DNA of 44,332 nt from Dehalococcoidia bacterium (GTDB taxonomy: Bacteria; Chloroflexota; Dehalococcoidia; SM23-28-2; RBG-16-64-32), in assembly GCA_030690405.1 (NCBI GenBank), contig JAUYGU010000030.1:1-44332 (forward strand). The letters are read 5' to 3'. The position numbers were made by a program, and so were the translations under genes. Numbering within the stretch: the stretch's first letter is position 1; every line of letters begins with the position of its first letter. Below are positions 30,810-39,841 of the stretch, one piece after another. The notes under the pieces are model-generated. The model saw only the letters and a program-made list of their open reading frames with translations, had not been told where the DNA came from and did no database searches.

Positions 30810-32714
30810 ATGCCGGCCGAAAGCTACTGGCCGCTCAAGAAATACGAGGAGATCTACCGCAGATCTCTGGATGACCCGGAGGCGTTCTGGGCGGATGAGG
30901 CCCACAAGCTGGAGTGGTTTCGTCCCTGGGACAAGGTTCTGGAGTGGGACCCACCGTTCGCCCGCTGGTTCGTCGGCGGCCTTCTCAACGCCTCCTACCT
31001 CTGCGTGGACCGCCACGTGCGCTCCTGGCGCAAGAGCAAAGTGGCGATCTACTGGGAGGGAGAGCCGGGGGACTCCCGCGTCCTCAGCTACTCCACCCTC
31101 TACCGCGAGGTCAACCGCTACGCCTCTGTCCTGAAGCGGCTCGGCATCGGCAAGGGGGACGCGGTGGCGCTCTACCTGCCGATGGTGCCGGAGTTGCCCA
31201 TCTTCATGCTCGCCTGCGCCCGCATCGGCGCCGTCCACACCGTCGTCTTCTCGGGCTTCAGCGCTCAGGCCCTCGCCGACCGCATGAACGACGTCGGCGC
31301 CAGGCTCCTCGTCACCGCCGACGGCGGCTACCGCCGCGGCCGAGTCCTGGGCCTGAAGGCGATCGCCGACGATGCCATGGCCCTCGCACCCTGCGTCGAG
31401 AAGTCGATCCTCGTGCGCCGGACCGGCGCCGAAGTCCCGATGCGCGAGGGGCGCGACTTCCTCCTGGACGACCTGCTGACAGACGCGGAGCTCCGTGTCG
31501 AACCCGAGCCGCTGGAGGCGACCCACCCCCTCTACATCCTCTACACCTCCGGTACCACCGGCAAGCCCAAGGGCATCGTCCACTCCACCGGCGGCTACCT
31601 CGTCTTCAACCACTCAACCTACCGCTGGGTGTTCGACATCCGCGACGACTCCGTCTACTGGTGCACCGCAGACGTCGGCTGGGTGACCGGCCACAGCTCC
31701 ATCGTCTACGCCCCGCTCATGCACGGCGCCTCCCTGGTGATGTACGAAGGCGCCCCGGACTTCCCCCAGCTCGACCGCTGGTGGGACATCATAGAGAAGT
31801 ACGGCGTTACCGTCCTCTACACCTCGCCGACGGCGATCCGCATGTTCATGGGTCACGGCGAGCAGTGGCCCGCCCGCCACGATCTCTCGAGCCTGGAGCT
31901 GCTCGGCAGCGTCGGCGAGCCGATCAACCCGGAGGCCTGGCACTGGTATTACAAGCACATCGGCGGCGAGCGCTGTCCCATCGTGGACACCTGGTGGCAA
32001 ACGGAGACCGGCGGCTTCATGATCTCCCCCGCGCCGGGCATCCAGCCGCTGCCGCTCAAGCCGGGCTCCGTCGCCTTCCCCCTGCCCGGCGTCGACCCGG
32101 CCGTAGTGGATGACGACGGCAAGGAGCTCCCACCGGGCGAGAAGGGGGTGCTTGCCATCCGCCGCCCCTGGCCGGGGATGCTCATGGGCATCCACAACAA
32201 CCCGGAGCGCTACCGTCAGGCCTACTGGACCCGCTTCCCCGGCCTCTACTACACCGGCGACTACGCCATCCGCGATGAGGACGGCTACTTCTGGATGCTG
32301 GGCCGCGCGGACGAGGTGCTCAAGGTAGCCGGCCACCGGTTGGGCACGCTGGAGCTGGAGAACGCCGCCGTTTCCCACCCGGCCGTCGCCGAGGCCGCCG
32401 CCGCCGGCGTCAGCGACCCTGTGAAGGGAGAGACGATCGTGCTGTTCGCCATCCTCGGCGAAGGCCACGAACCGACCGAGCAGCTCAAGCACGACCTGAA
32501 GGCGCACATGCGACAGATCATGGGCGCGATAGCGACGCCGCAGGACATCTACTTCGTGACCCGCCTGCCGAAAACGCGCTCCGGCAAGATCATGCGGCGC
32601 GTCCTCGCCGCCATCGCCTCTGGGGCGGATGTGGGCGACATCTCCACCCTCGAGGACGAGGCCTCCGTGGACGAGGTGCGCCACGCCTACGAGGAGCTGA
32701 GGAAGGCCGTCTAG
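30810..32714 (+). CDS. acsA: Acetyl-CoA synthetase (AMP-forming)
   Basis: The enzyme makes acetyl-CoA from acetate, ATP and CoA by an acetyl-AMP intermediate. From the ATG at 30810 (GGGAGGGAGT before it) the product is 634 aa, normal length. Motifs: ILYTSGTTGKPKGIVHSTGG, the acetate-pocket VDTWWQTETGGFMISPAPG, the hinge region YYTGDYAIRDEDGYFWMLGR and LPKTRSGKIMRR with the catalytic, acetylation-prone Lys. The TWWQTETGG motif fits acetate over longer acids. It is followed by a larA-like gene with its own promoter. Confidence 0.95.
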   Translation: MPAESYWPLKKYEEIYRRSLDDPEAFWADEAHKLEWFRPWDKVLEWDPPFARWFVGGLLNASYLCVDRHVRSWRKSKVAIYWEGEPGDSRVLSYSTLYREVNRYASVLKRLGIGKGDAVALYLPMVPELPIFMLACARIGAVHTVVFSGFSAQALADRMNDVGARLLVTADGGYRRGRVLGLKAIADDAMALAPCVEKSILVRRTGAEVPMREGRDFLLDDLLTDAELRVEPEPLEATHPLYILYTSGTTGKPKGIVHSTGGYLVFNHSTYRWVFDIRDDSVYWCTADVGWVTGHSSIVYAPLMHGASLVMYEGAPDFPQLDRWWDIIEKYGVTVLYTSPTAIRMFMGHGEQWPARHDLSSLELLGSVGEPINPEAWHWYYKHIGGERCPIVDTWWQTETGGFMISPAPGIQPLPLKPGSVAFPLPGVDPAVVDDDGKELPPGEKGVLAIRRPWPGMLMGIHNNPERYRQAYWTRFPGLYYTGDYAIRDEDGYFWMLGRADEVLKVAGHRLGTLELENAAVSHPAVAEAAAAGVSDPVKGETIVLFAILGEGHEPTEQLKHDLKAHMRQIMGAIATPQDIYFVTRLPKTRSGKIMRRVLAAIASGADVGDISTLEDEASVDEVRHAYEELRKAV

Positions 32715-32737
32715 CCCCTGCGCCACTGCCGCCCAGA

Positions 32738-32746
32738 TGCTAGAAT
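32738..32746 (+). promoter_or_regulatory. Extended -10 TGCTAGAAT for the larA-like gene
   Basis: The box lies in the 68-nt gap after acsA. TSS would be near 32753. The leader has AAGGGGTGAGG before the ATG at 32783. Confidence 0.5.
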
Positions 32747-32782
32747 GTGCGCCGAGGCGCCGGCCACATTAAGGGGTGAGGC

Positions 32783-34165
32783 ATGATCGAGGCGAGACTG
32801 CTCTTCGGCGACGGAACGGTTGACGTCCAGCTCCCCGACCACGCGCAGGTCGTCGGCGGAGGGGACGGCACCGCCAGCGGGCCCCGGCTGGAGCCGGCGG
32901 CGGACCAGGAGGCGGCCGTGCGTGAGGCGCTTTCGCGGCCGCTGGGCCTTCCGCGCGTGGGCGAGACGGTGGAGCCCGGCGATTCCGTCCTCATCGCCTT
33001 CGACGACCCCACGGTACCCTCGTTCGGCCCCGTACGCCGGCTCGCGATCGAGGCGATTCTGGAGGAGCTCGCCGCCGCCGGCGTCGCCGAGGAGAACGTC
33101 AACCTGGTCTGCGCCAACGCCCTCCACCGCAAGTGGACGGATGCCGAGCTGACCTCGATCCTCGGCCCGGACCTCGTCCGCCGCTTCGGCGACCGTCTCA
33201 CCTGCCACGACGCGGAGGACGCCGGCAACCTCACCTATCTGGGCACCACTCCCAGCGGCTACGACGTCGAAATCCACCGCCTCGCTGCCGAGTCGGACCT
33301 TACGGTTTATGTCAACGCCGCGGTTCACCTGGGCTTCAGCGGGGGCTGGAAGTCCGTCTGCGTGGGGCTCTCCACCTGGCGCTCCATCCGCTGGACCCAC
33401 ACGCCTGACGGCATGTCGATGTCCGTGCGGGAGAACCGCATGCACACCGTCCTCGACGAGATGGGCGCGGTCGTGGCAGCGAACCTGAAGCGGCCCGTGT
33501 TCAAGGTCGAGACCGTCCTCGCCAACCCGGCGACGATCGGCCGCGTCTGGGCGGGCGGCGTCGCCGAGTGCCGCGCCGCAGCCGTCGAGATGCAGGCCTC
33601 GCTGCACAAGCCCAGGCGCAGCGAGGCCGAGCCGGCGGACGTCGTCATCTACGGCGTGCCCGCCTGGAGCCCTTACGCCACCTTCGCCCGCATGAACCCC
33701 CTGCTCACCCTGGTCTCCTCCGGCCTGGGCTACCTCGGCGGCTACATCGAGGCGCTGGGAAAGCCCGGCTGCTCCGTCATCATGGCGACCCCCTGCCCCA
33801 ACGATTGGGACCTTGAGCACCACCCCGCCCACGCCGACGTCTGGGAGCGCGTCCTGCCGCAGTCTCGCGACCCCTACGAGATCAGCGCACGCTTCGGCGA
33901 GGAGTACGCCAACCACCCCGCCTTCATCGAGCGTTACCGCTTCGGCGTCGCCTACCACCCGATACACGCCATCCTGGCCACTCATCCCCTGAAACGGCTC
34001 AGGCATGCCGGGCGCGTGTTCGTCGCCGGAGCGCAGGACCCGGCCGTGCCGCGCCACGTCGGCTTCACGCCCACGGCCACCGTCGAGGAGGCGCTGGCGG
34101 AGGCGGAGCGCATCCACGGCCGCGACTGCTCCATCGTCTGCATCCGCCACTTCGCCGGCTGGTAG
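32783..34165 (+). CDS. LarA-family protein (lactate racemase-like, nickel-pincer fold)
   Basis: The LarA superfamily (DUF2088) uses a nickel-pincer nucleotide to racemise or epimerise hydroxy acids. The 460-aa product has VLIAFDDPTVPSFGPVR, NLVCANALHRKWTD with H115, and NAAVHLGFSGGWKSVCVGLS with H182 and K190, in positions like the His/His/Lys set that binds nickel and the pincer cofactor. Sequence divergence from known lactate racemases leaves the substrate open. The cofactor genes larB, larC and larE are not here. Its neighbours are acetyl-CoA synthetase and glucose-6-phosphate isomerase. Confidence 0.82.
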   Translation: MIEARLLFGDGTVDVQLPDHAQVVGGGDGTASGPRLEPAADQEAAVREALSRPLGLPRVGETVEPGDSVLIAFDDPTVPSFGPVRRLAIEAILEELAAAGVAEENVNLVCANALHRKWTDAELTSILGPDLVRRFGDRLTCHDAEDAGNLTYLGTTPSGYDVEIHRLAAESDLTVYVNAAVHLGFSGGWKSVCVGLSTWRSIRWTHTPDGMSMSVRENRMHTVLDEMGAVVAANLKRPVFKVETVLANPATIGRVWAGGVAECRAAAVEMQASLHKPRRSEAEPADVVIYGVPAWSPYATFARMNPLLTLVSSGLGYLGGYIEALGKPGCSVIMATPCPNDWDLEHHPAHADVWERVLPQSRDPYEISARFGEEYANHPAFIERYRFGVAYHPIHAILATHPLKRLRHAGRVFVAGAQDPAVPRHVGFTPTATVEEALAEAERIHGRDCSIVCIRHFAGW

Positions 34166-34177
34166 CGGCGGTCCGGA

Positions 34178-35854
34178 TTGCCCAGGAGCGCCCTCGACCA
34201 AAGGCTGGCTCGTCTGGAGAAAGACGGCTTCGTGGCCAGGCTTTACAGCCGCGACGCCTCCCTCTGGTCCGCCGACGCCGCCACCCAGGTCGCTATCAGG
34301 GACCGCCTCGGCTGGCTCACCATCCTCGGGAAGATGGCGGGGACGGTCGGAGAGCTTTGCGCCTTCGCCGCCGAAGTGCGCGACGGCGGCTTCCGCGATC
34401 TGGTCCTCCTGGGGATGGGCGGTTCCAGCCTCGCCCCCCGCGTGCTCGCCGAGACCCTCGGCGTCGCGCCCGGCTGGCCGCGCCTGACCGTACTCGACAC
34501 CACTGACCCGGCCACGGTCCTCGCCCTGGAGCGCAGGCTGGACCTCTCGCGCACGCTCTTTATCGTCGCCAGCAAGTCCGGTACAACAATCGAGGTGCTG
34601 TCGCTGTTCGGCTACTTCTGGGAGCGCCTGCGGGCGGTCAAGGCCGGCTTAGAGGGTGAGAACTTCATCGCCATCACCGATGAGGGCACGCGCCTCCAGG
34701 CTCTGGCCAGCGAACACCGGTTCCGGCGCGTCTTCATCAACCCATCCGGCGTCGGCGGCCGGTTCTCAGCGCTGTCCCACTTCGGGATGGTGCCCGTGGC
34801 GCTCATCGGGGCCGATGTCCGGCTCCTGCTGCGCCGGGCGGCGGCGATGGCCGAGATCTGCGCGTCAGGCGCGGCGCCCGTCGATAACCCCGGCGTCTGG
34901 CTCGGCGCAACCCTCGGCGAGCTGGCGCTCGCCGGCCGCGACAAGCTCACGCTCCTGCCCTCGCCTGCCCTGGCCGCCTTCGGCGCCTGGGCTGAGCAGC
35001 TCATTGCGGAGAGCACTGGCAAGGATCGGAAGGGGATCCTGCCCGTAGACGGCGAGCCGCCTGCCGCGCCCGACGTCTACGCGGACGACCGCCTCTTCGT
35101 TCAGCTGCGGTTGGGGGATGACGTCTCCAGCGACGGCGCGCTGGAAGCGCTGCGGCGCGCCCGCCATCCGGTCGTCTCCCTCCGGGTTGCGGACCCCTAC
35201 GGCCTCGGCGCGGAGTTCTACCGCTGGGAGGTGGCCACCGCCACGGCCGGCGCCATCCTTGGCGTCAATCCGTTCGACGAACCCAACGTTGCCGAGAGCA
35301 AGGCGAACACCGAGGAGCTTCTCGATATCTACCGCGCCGAAGGGGCGCTGTCTGAACAGGCGCCGGCCTTCAACGAGGACGGTGTCGCCGTCTTCGCCGA
35401 AGACCCGCCCGGCGGTCTCGCGGAAGCGCTGGCTGCTCTGGTCCGGCGGGTGCGGCCCGGCGGCTACCTGGCGCTGGCGGCCTACCTGCCGGAGACGCCG
35501 GCGGTGCGCGCGGCGCTCCAGTCGATGCGCCTGACCCTCCGCGATGCGACGAAGGCGGCGACGACGCTGGGGTTCGGCCCCCGATACCTGCACTCGACCG
35601 GCCAGCTCCACAAAGGCGGCCGCGACAACGGCGTCTTCCTGATGTTCACCGCCGACGACGCCGAAGACGCCGCGATCCCGGGCCGGCCGTACACCTTCGG
35701 GGTGCTGAAGCGCGCGCAGGCGCTGGGCGACCTCGAGGCGCTCCGGAGGCGTCGGCGGCCCGTCCTTCACCTTCACCTGCCGGCTGACATCGAAGCCGGC
35801 CTGGCACGCGTGGCCGGCGCGCTGACCGCGGCGGTGCGGGCGGGAACGGGGTAA
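34178..35854 (+). CDS. pgi: Glucose-6-phosphate isomerase (Tal-Pgi-type domain, stand-alone)
   Basis: Pgi interconverts glucose 6-phosphate and fructose 6-phosphate. The 558-aa product has DLVLLGMGGSSLAPRVLAET, FIVASKSGTTIEVLS, GGRFSALSHFGMVPVAL, NPFDEPNVAESKANT and the terminal GFGPRYLHSTGQLHKGG. The last motif and the C-terminal extension match the isomerase half of the bifunctional transaldolase/Pgi proteins rather than classic Pgi. No transaldolase domain is present here. It starts at a rare TTG (34178), 12 nt after the larA-like stop; no better start fits the conserved N-terminus. Confidence 0.92.
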   Translation: MPRSALDQRLARLEKDGFVARLYSRDASLWSADAATQVAIRDRLGWLTILGKMAGTVGELCAFAAEVRDGGFRDLVLLGMGGSSLAPRVLAETLGVAPGWPRLTVLDTTDPATVLALERRLDLSRTLFIVASKSGTTIEVLSLFGYFWERLRAVKAGLEGENFIAITDEGTRLQALASEHRFRRVFINPSGVGGRFSALSHFGMVPVALIGADVRLLLRRAAAMAEICASGAAPVDNPGVWLGATLGELALAGRDKLTLLPSPALAAFGAWAEQLIAESTGKDRKGILPVDGEPPAAPDVYADDRLFVQLRLGDDVSSDGALEALRRARHPVVSLRVADPYGLGAEFYRWEVATATAGAILGVNPFDEPNVAESKANTEELLDIYRAEGALSEQAPAFNEDGVAVFAEDPPGGLAEALAALVRRVRPGGYLALAAYLPETPAVRAALQSMRLTLRDATKAATTLGFGPRYLHSTGQLHKGGRDNGVFLMFTADDAEDAAIPGRPYTFGVLKRAQALGDLEALRRRRRPVLHLHLPADIEAGLARVAGALTAAVRAGTG

Positions 35855-35885
35855 CGGCCGGCAACCGTGTGGACGGCGGCCGCTC

Positions 35886-36560
35886 TCACTCGGACCTGCG
35901 GCGGGCCAGCTCCTCGAGGACGAACGGGTTCGTCTGCCGTTCGATCCCGATCTTCGTCTCCTGCATGTGGCCGGGCAGCACGATCGTCTCGTCCGGCAGG
36001 GCCAGCAGGCGGTCCACGATGCTCGACATCTCCTGCGCGTAGTCCCCGCCCGGCAGGTCCGTCCGCCCGATGGAGCCGCGGAATAGCGTATCGCCGCTGA
36101 ACAGCAGCCCATCGCCGTAGAAGGAGAGGCTTCCCGGCGTGTGGCCGGGCGTGTGGAGCACCGTAAGCTTGACCCCCTCGACCTCCACTTCGTCGCCGTC
36201 CTCCAGCAGGTGGTCGGGCGCCGGCGGCGGCTCCACCGGCCGGCCCAGGAGGCTCGCGGCCGCCCCGGCGGCGCCCTGTATGATCTCTAGCTCTCGCGCG
36301 TGGAGGAGGAGCTTCGCCCCGGTCGCCTCCTGGACGCCGCGAATGCCGAGAATGTGGTCGATGTGGCCGTGGGAGTTCGCGATCAGTTTGATGTTCAGCC
36401 CCATGTCCTTGGCCAGCGCCAAGATCTCCTCCGGCTGGTCGCCGGGATCGATCACTATCGCTTCCCTCGTCCGCCGCGAGCCGATGATCCAGCAGTTCTC
36501 CGCGAACACGCCCACCACTATCCCCCGCACCATCAGCTCGCTCACCTGCGGTTCCGGCAT
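35886..36560 (-). CDS. MBL-fold metallo-hydrolase (glyoxalase II-like)
   Basis: The ATG at 36560 follows AGGAGGTACAG. The 224-aa product has the metal motif SHGHIDH (H64, H66, D68, H69), LHTPGHTPGSLSFY, SGDTLFRGSIGRTDL and LPGHMQETKIGIE. These are MBL-fold hydrolases that cleave thioesters or other substrates with two metal ions; the exact substrate is unknown. The gene is convergent with pgi. Confidence 0.9.
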   Translation of the reverse strand: MPEPQVSELMVRGIVVGVFAENCWIIGSRRTREAIVIDPGDQPEEILALAKDMGLNIKLIANSHGHIDHILGIRGVQEATGAKLLLHARELEIIQGAAGAAASLLGRPVEPPPAPDHLLEDGDEVEVEGVKLTVLHTPGHTPGSLSFYGDGLLFSGDTLFRGSIGRTDLPGGDYAQEMSSIVDRLLALPDETIVLPGHMQETKIGIERQTNPFVLEELARRRSE

Positions 36561-36646
36561 CTGTACCTCCTGACGCGATAGTAGCATACGGCGGAGGGGA
36601 CGCCGTGTCGGGGAATGCCCCACGTAAGGTCAGGGGTCGTGCCTGA

Positions 36647-36673
36647 TTGACGCCCGCTGTGTGGATATAGAAT
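36647..36673 (+). promoter_or_regulatory. Promoter candidate upstream of the CoA-catabolism block
   Basis: TTGACG (36647-36652) and TAGAAT (36668-36673) are 15 nt apart, a little short. The -10 is 88 nt upstream of the ATG at 36762. The gap contains no other gene. Confidence 0.4.
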
Positions 36674-36761
36674 GCTCGTGCAGGACAGTCGGCCGTTTGA
36701 CGGACTATGGCCGCTACTCTAAAGTAGCGATGACTCGCGTCGCCCGGAAAGGAGCGCACGT

Positions 36762-37583
36762 ATGGAGCTAAAGGAAGTCCTGGGCCGCAGACGCTCAATC
36801 CGCTTCTTCCTTCCCTTCCGGCCCGTGGAGCGCGCCAAGATACAGAAGATGCTGGAGGCGGCGCGCAGGTCGAGCTGCGTCGGCAACGTGAACTCAGCGC
36901 GGGCTGTGGTGATCTGGAAGGAACAGGCCTCCGAGCAGCTCATCAAGGCCATCACGCCTCTCCTCGGCTACCAGCAGATGCAGACCGCTCCTTGCTTCAT
37001 CCTCTGGTACCACGACAAGAACGCCTACGAGATCAACAAGTGGGTCCAGGACATGAAGAACCTGGCCGACATGCGCCGCATCGGCACGGACGCCGAGGAG
37101 ACCAAGAAGCTCATCGACCGCACCCTTAAAGTGGTGTTCACGCCGCTGTGGCAGCAGCAGGCGGAGGCGCCGCTGGCCTTCATGGACCTCGGCCTCGCCG
37201 TCTGCCAGGCCCTGCTCGTCGCCTACGACGAAGGCCTCGGCGTTTGCTGTATGGCCAGCCCGCGGATCGAGCAGATGGGCACGCTGCTGAACCTCCCGGA
37301 GAGCGCCGTCCCCGTCTGCCTGATGGCGGTCGGCTATCCGGCGGAGTCCTGGGAGGCCGGCGGCCAGACAAAGAAGGCCCCCTTCGATGATCTCTTCTCC
37401 GAGATGCAGTACGGGAAGCCGTTCAAGACCGATTCCGCTGTATGGGACGAGCTCCGGCAGGCGAAGATGCTCCAGCAGGAGGCCCCCCTCCCCTGGCGGG
37501 ACGCCGAGCTGAAGTACCTCATGCGGGCCCTCGGACTGGAAGAGCGTATAACCGCCTTCCCAATCCCTGGGACGCAGGAGTAG
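36762..37583 (+). CDS. Nitroreductase family protein
   Basis: The 273-aa product has the FMN-family N-terminus ELKEVLGRRRSIRFFLPFRP, AARRSSCVGNVNSARAVVI, and DLGLAVCQALLVAYDEGLGV with MASPRIEQMGTLLNLPES in the dimer helix region. It is longer than the two other nitroreductases here, with a C-terminal extension of about 55 residues. It follows GGAAAGGAG. It precedes the CoA-transferase gene by 6 nt, so it probably belongs to the same pathway, perhaps reducing a CoA-ester intermediate. This role is inferred from the operon. Confidence 0.85.
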   Translation: MELKEVLGRRRSIRFFLPFRPVERAKIQKMLEAARRSSCVGNVNSARAVVIWKEQASEQLIKAITPLLGYQQMQTAPCFILWYHDKNAYEINKWVQDMKNLADMRRIGTDAEETKKLIDRTLKVVFTPLWQQQAEAPLAFMDLGLAVCQALLVAYDEGLGVCCMASPRIEQMGTLLNLPESAVPVCLMAVGYPAESWEAGGQTKKAPFDDLFSEMQYGKPFKTDSAVWDELRQAKMLQQEAPLPWRDAELKYLMRALGLEERITAFPIPGTQE

Positions 37584-37589
37584 GAAACG

Positions 37590-38561
37590 GTGGAAGTCCT
37601 CGCGGCCGGCACCGGCGAGTACCGCGCACCGGACCCCGACGGGTTTCGGGAATACGTGCGCGCACACAAGGAGCGGCGGCTGGTCAGCAAGCTGATGAGC
37701 GAGCAGGAGGCCGTGTCGCGCTTCGTGGCGGACGGGGACTACCTGGCCTTCGATCAGAACATCGCCGTGCGCGGGCCCACCTCGCTGATGCGGGAGATCA
37801 TCCGCCAGCGCCGGAAGGACATGTGGATCGCCGCCAAGTTCACCTGGACCGACGCCAGCCTGCTGGTCGCCGGCGGCTGCGTCAGCAAGATCGACGTGGG
37901 CTGGATGGCCGCCGGCCGCACCATCAACCAGGCGGTGCGCGAAGGTAGGCTGAAGCTCATCGAGTGGAGCAACGGCGCCCTCGCCTACAGGCACCTGGCC
38001 GGCTCCCTCGGCGTCCACTTCCTGCCGATGCGCTACCTCGGCGGGACGGACACGTTCACCCAGTCGGGCGCCAAGATGATCGAGGAGCCGTTCACGGGGC
38101 AGCCGGTTTGCCTGGTGCCCGCCCTCTACCCCGACGTCGCCATCATCCACGTCCACCAGTGCGATATGTACGGCAACGCCCGCGTCATGGGCGCCGGTGT
38201 CGCGCCGATGGAGATCGCAATGTCGTCCCGCAAGGTCATCCTCTCTACGGAGGAGATCATCGACAACGAGGCGATCCGGCGCCAGCCCCAGCGCACCACC
38301 ATCCCCTACTACTTCGTGGACGCGGTCGTCCACGCGCCCTTCGGCACTTACCCCGGGAGCACGCCCGGGCTCTACGGCGCCGACATCGAGCACTGGCTGG
38401 AGTGGGGCGCCGCCGAGATGCAGGGCAAGACCGGCGACTATCTGGACAAGTGGGTGCACGGCGTCTCCTCCCACCAGGAGATGCTGGACAAGCTGGTGGG
38501 ATCGGAGAAGCTCGAGCGACTCCGCGAAGCGGAGACCGTCCGGGAGGGCTACTACGAATGA
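37590..38561 (+). CDS. CoA-transferase subunit A (IpdA-like)
   Basis: The 323-aa product is a family I CoA-transferase alpha subunit. It shows KLMSEQEAVSRFVADGDYLA, ALYPDVAIIHVHQCDMYGNA, then STEEIIDNEAIRRQP, which fit the IpdA/GctA group. The GTG is 6 nt after the nitroreductase stop, and the end overlaps subunit B by 4 nt (ATGA). In actinobacteria IpdAB opens the last steroid ring as a CoA-ester hydrolase; in other clades similar pairs transfer CoA between organic acids. Which of these applies is unknown. Confidence 0.9.
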   Translation: MEVLAAGTGEYRAPDPDGFREYVRAHKERRLVSKLMSEQEAVSRFVADGDYLAFDQNIAVRGPTSLMREIIRQRRKDMWIAAKFTWTDASLLVAGGCVSKIDVGWMAAGRTINQAVREGRLKLIEWSNGALAYRHLAGSLGVHFLPMRYLGGTDTFTQSGAKMIEEPFTGQPVCLVPALYPDVAIIHVHQCDMYGNARVMGAGVAPMEIAMSSRKVILSTEEIIDNEAIRRQPQRTTIPYYFVDAVVHAPFGTYPGSTPGLYGADIEHWLEWGAAEMQGKTGDYLDKWVHGVSSHQEMLDKLVGSEKLERLREAETVREGYYE

Positions 38562-39394
38562 GCGAGCAGCTTAGCTTCACGGACATCGAGGCGAACATCT
38601 GCACCATCGCCGGCATGATCGAGGAGGACAAGCTCTACTTCGCGCAGATGGCCGGCGCCCCCCTTATGGCCATCCTCCTGGCCAAGCACTCCCGCACTCC
38701 CAACGTGGGTTACGTTGTGGAGGAGGGAGCGGTGGCGCCCAACCCGAGCTTTCCCCTACCCCGCATGATGCTCGGCGCCAGCCGCTCCCACTACCGCGCG
38801 GTCGCCTGGTACGGCATGAACGTGGTGGACGCCCACGCGGCGCTGGGGTTCATGGACTACGGCCTGCTGGCCTGCCTCCAGGTGGACCGGTTCGGAAACT
38901 TCAACTCCACGCACATCGGCGGCACCTACGAGCAGCCGGAGCGCCGCTTCGGCGGCGCGGGCGGCGCCAACGAGATCGCCTCCCAGTGCTGGCGCACGCT
39001 CCTCATGACCAAGCTGGAGAAGCGCAAGTTCGTCAACAAGCTGGACTTCATGTCCTCGCCCGGCTACCTGGACGGCACCCCCGGCGCCCGCGAGCGGGCG
39101 GGCCTCCCGGCCAACACCGGCCCCTTCAAGGTGATTACCCAGGAGGCGATGTTTGACTTCGACGAAGAGACGCGCCAGATGCGCCTCACCGCCATGATGC
39201 CCTGGACCAGCGTGGAGCAGGTGCTCAGCAAGATGGAGTTCGAACCCCTTATCGCCGACAAGATCGAACGCATGGAACCGCCCACGGACGAGGAGCTCAA
39301 CGTCATCCGCACCCTTCTCGACCCCGGCGGCCTGGCCGTAAGCCGGGGCGAGTGGATCACCATCGACGCCGCCACGGGGCAGCGCGCCGCCTGA
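38558..39394 (+). CDS. CoA-transferase subunit B (IpdB-like)
   Basis: The 278-aa product pairs with subunit A. It has VGYVVEEGAVAPNPSFPLP with E55/E56, at the place where family I CoA-transferases carry the catalytic glutamate, GFMDYGLLACLQVDRFGNFN, and GGANEIASQCWRTLLMT. The start is taken at the ATG that overlaps the subunit-A stop; any longer frame is spurious. Together the two form the usual alpha/beta enzyme. Its place before a DUF35 and thiolase gene suggests the breakdown of a CoA-linked ring product. Confidence 0.9.
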   Translation: MSEQLSFTDIEANICTIAGMIEEDKLYFAQMAGAPLMAILLAKHSRTPNVGYVVEEGAVAPNPSFPLPRMMLGASRSHYRAVAWYGMNVVDAHAALGFMDYGLLACLQVDRFGNFNSTHIGGTYEQPERRFGGAGGANEIASQCWRTLLMTKLEKRKFVNKLDFMSSPGYLDGTPGARERAGLPANTGPFKVITQEAMFDFDEETRQMRLTAMMPWTSVEQVLSKMEFEPLIADKIERMEPPTDEELNVIRTLLDPGGLAVSRGEWITIDAATGQRAA

Positions 39395-39413
39395 GCGCGC
39401 GAGGAGGCTGAAG

Positions 39414-39839
39414 ATGCAGGAAGCGCCTGCCGAACGAAAACAGGTCCCGATGAAGGGGACCCGCCTGCGCCTGGGCGACTCGCCCGCTCTGCTGGGCAGC
39501 CGCTGTCCGGGCTGCGGCGAGCATTTCTACCCGCCGCGGTACGTATGCTTGAACTGCTACCACGAGGGGCTGGAGGAGGTAGCACTCTCCACCCGCGGTG
39601 AGCTGTACTCGTTCACCATCGCGCGGGTGGCGCTGCCCGGCACCCTGATGACCCCGCCCTACGTCATCGCGCAGGTGCGGCTGACGGAGGGGGTTCAGGT
39701 TGCCACCGTCCTCACCGACATCGACCCGGAGGCCGCCCGCATCGGCATGCCGCTGGAGCTGGTCGTCGAGAAGGCTAGCGTTGACAGCGAGGGCAACGAC
39801 GTCATGACGTTCAAGTTCCGTCCGGCGAAGGAGGCCTAG
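39414..39839 (+). CDS. DUF35 OB-fold zinc-ribbon protein
   Basis: The 141-aa product has a zinc ribbon (C31-x2-C34 ... C45-x2-C48, CPGCGEHFYPPRYVCLNC) and an OB-fold body. DUF35 proteins bind acyl-CoA-processing thiolases or aldolases and are required for Ltp2-type aldolase activity in steroid side-chain degradation. Here it lies 2 nt before a thiolase-family gene, so a working complex is likely by family knowledge and position. ATG follows GAGGAGGCTGAAG. Confidence 0.92.
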   Translation: MQEAPAERKQVPMKGTRLRLGDSPALLGSRCPGCGEHFYPPRYVCLNCYHEGLEEVALSTRGELYSFTIARVALPGTLMTPPYVIAQVRLTEGVQVATVLTDIDPEAARIGMPLELVVEKASVDSEGNDVMTFKFRPAKEA

Positions 39840-39841
39840 CG

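Noticed and set aside
32711..34201. 496-codon minus-strand frame over the larA-like gene
   Set aside because: It mirrors the conserved LarA coding sequence on the other strand and has no recognisable domain.
36894..38474. 526-codon minus-strand frame over nitroreductase and CoA-transferase genes
   Set aside because: Shadow of two recognised genes; composition is typical of antisense reading.
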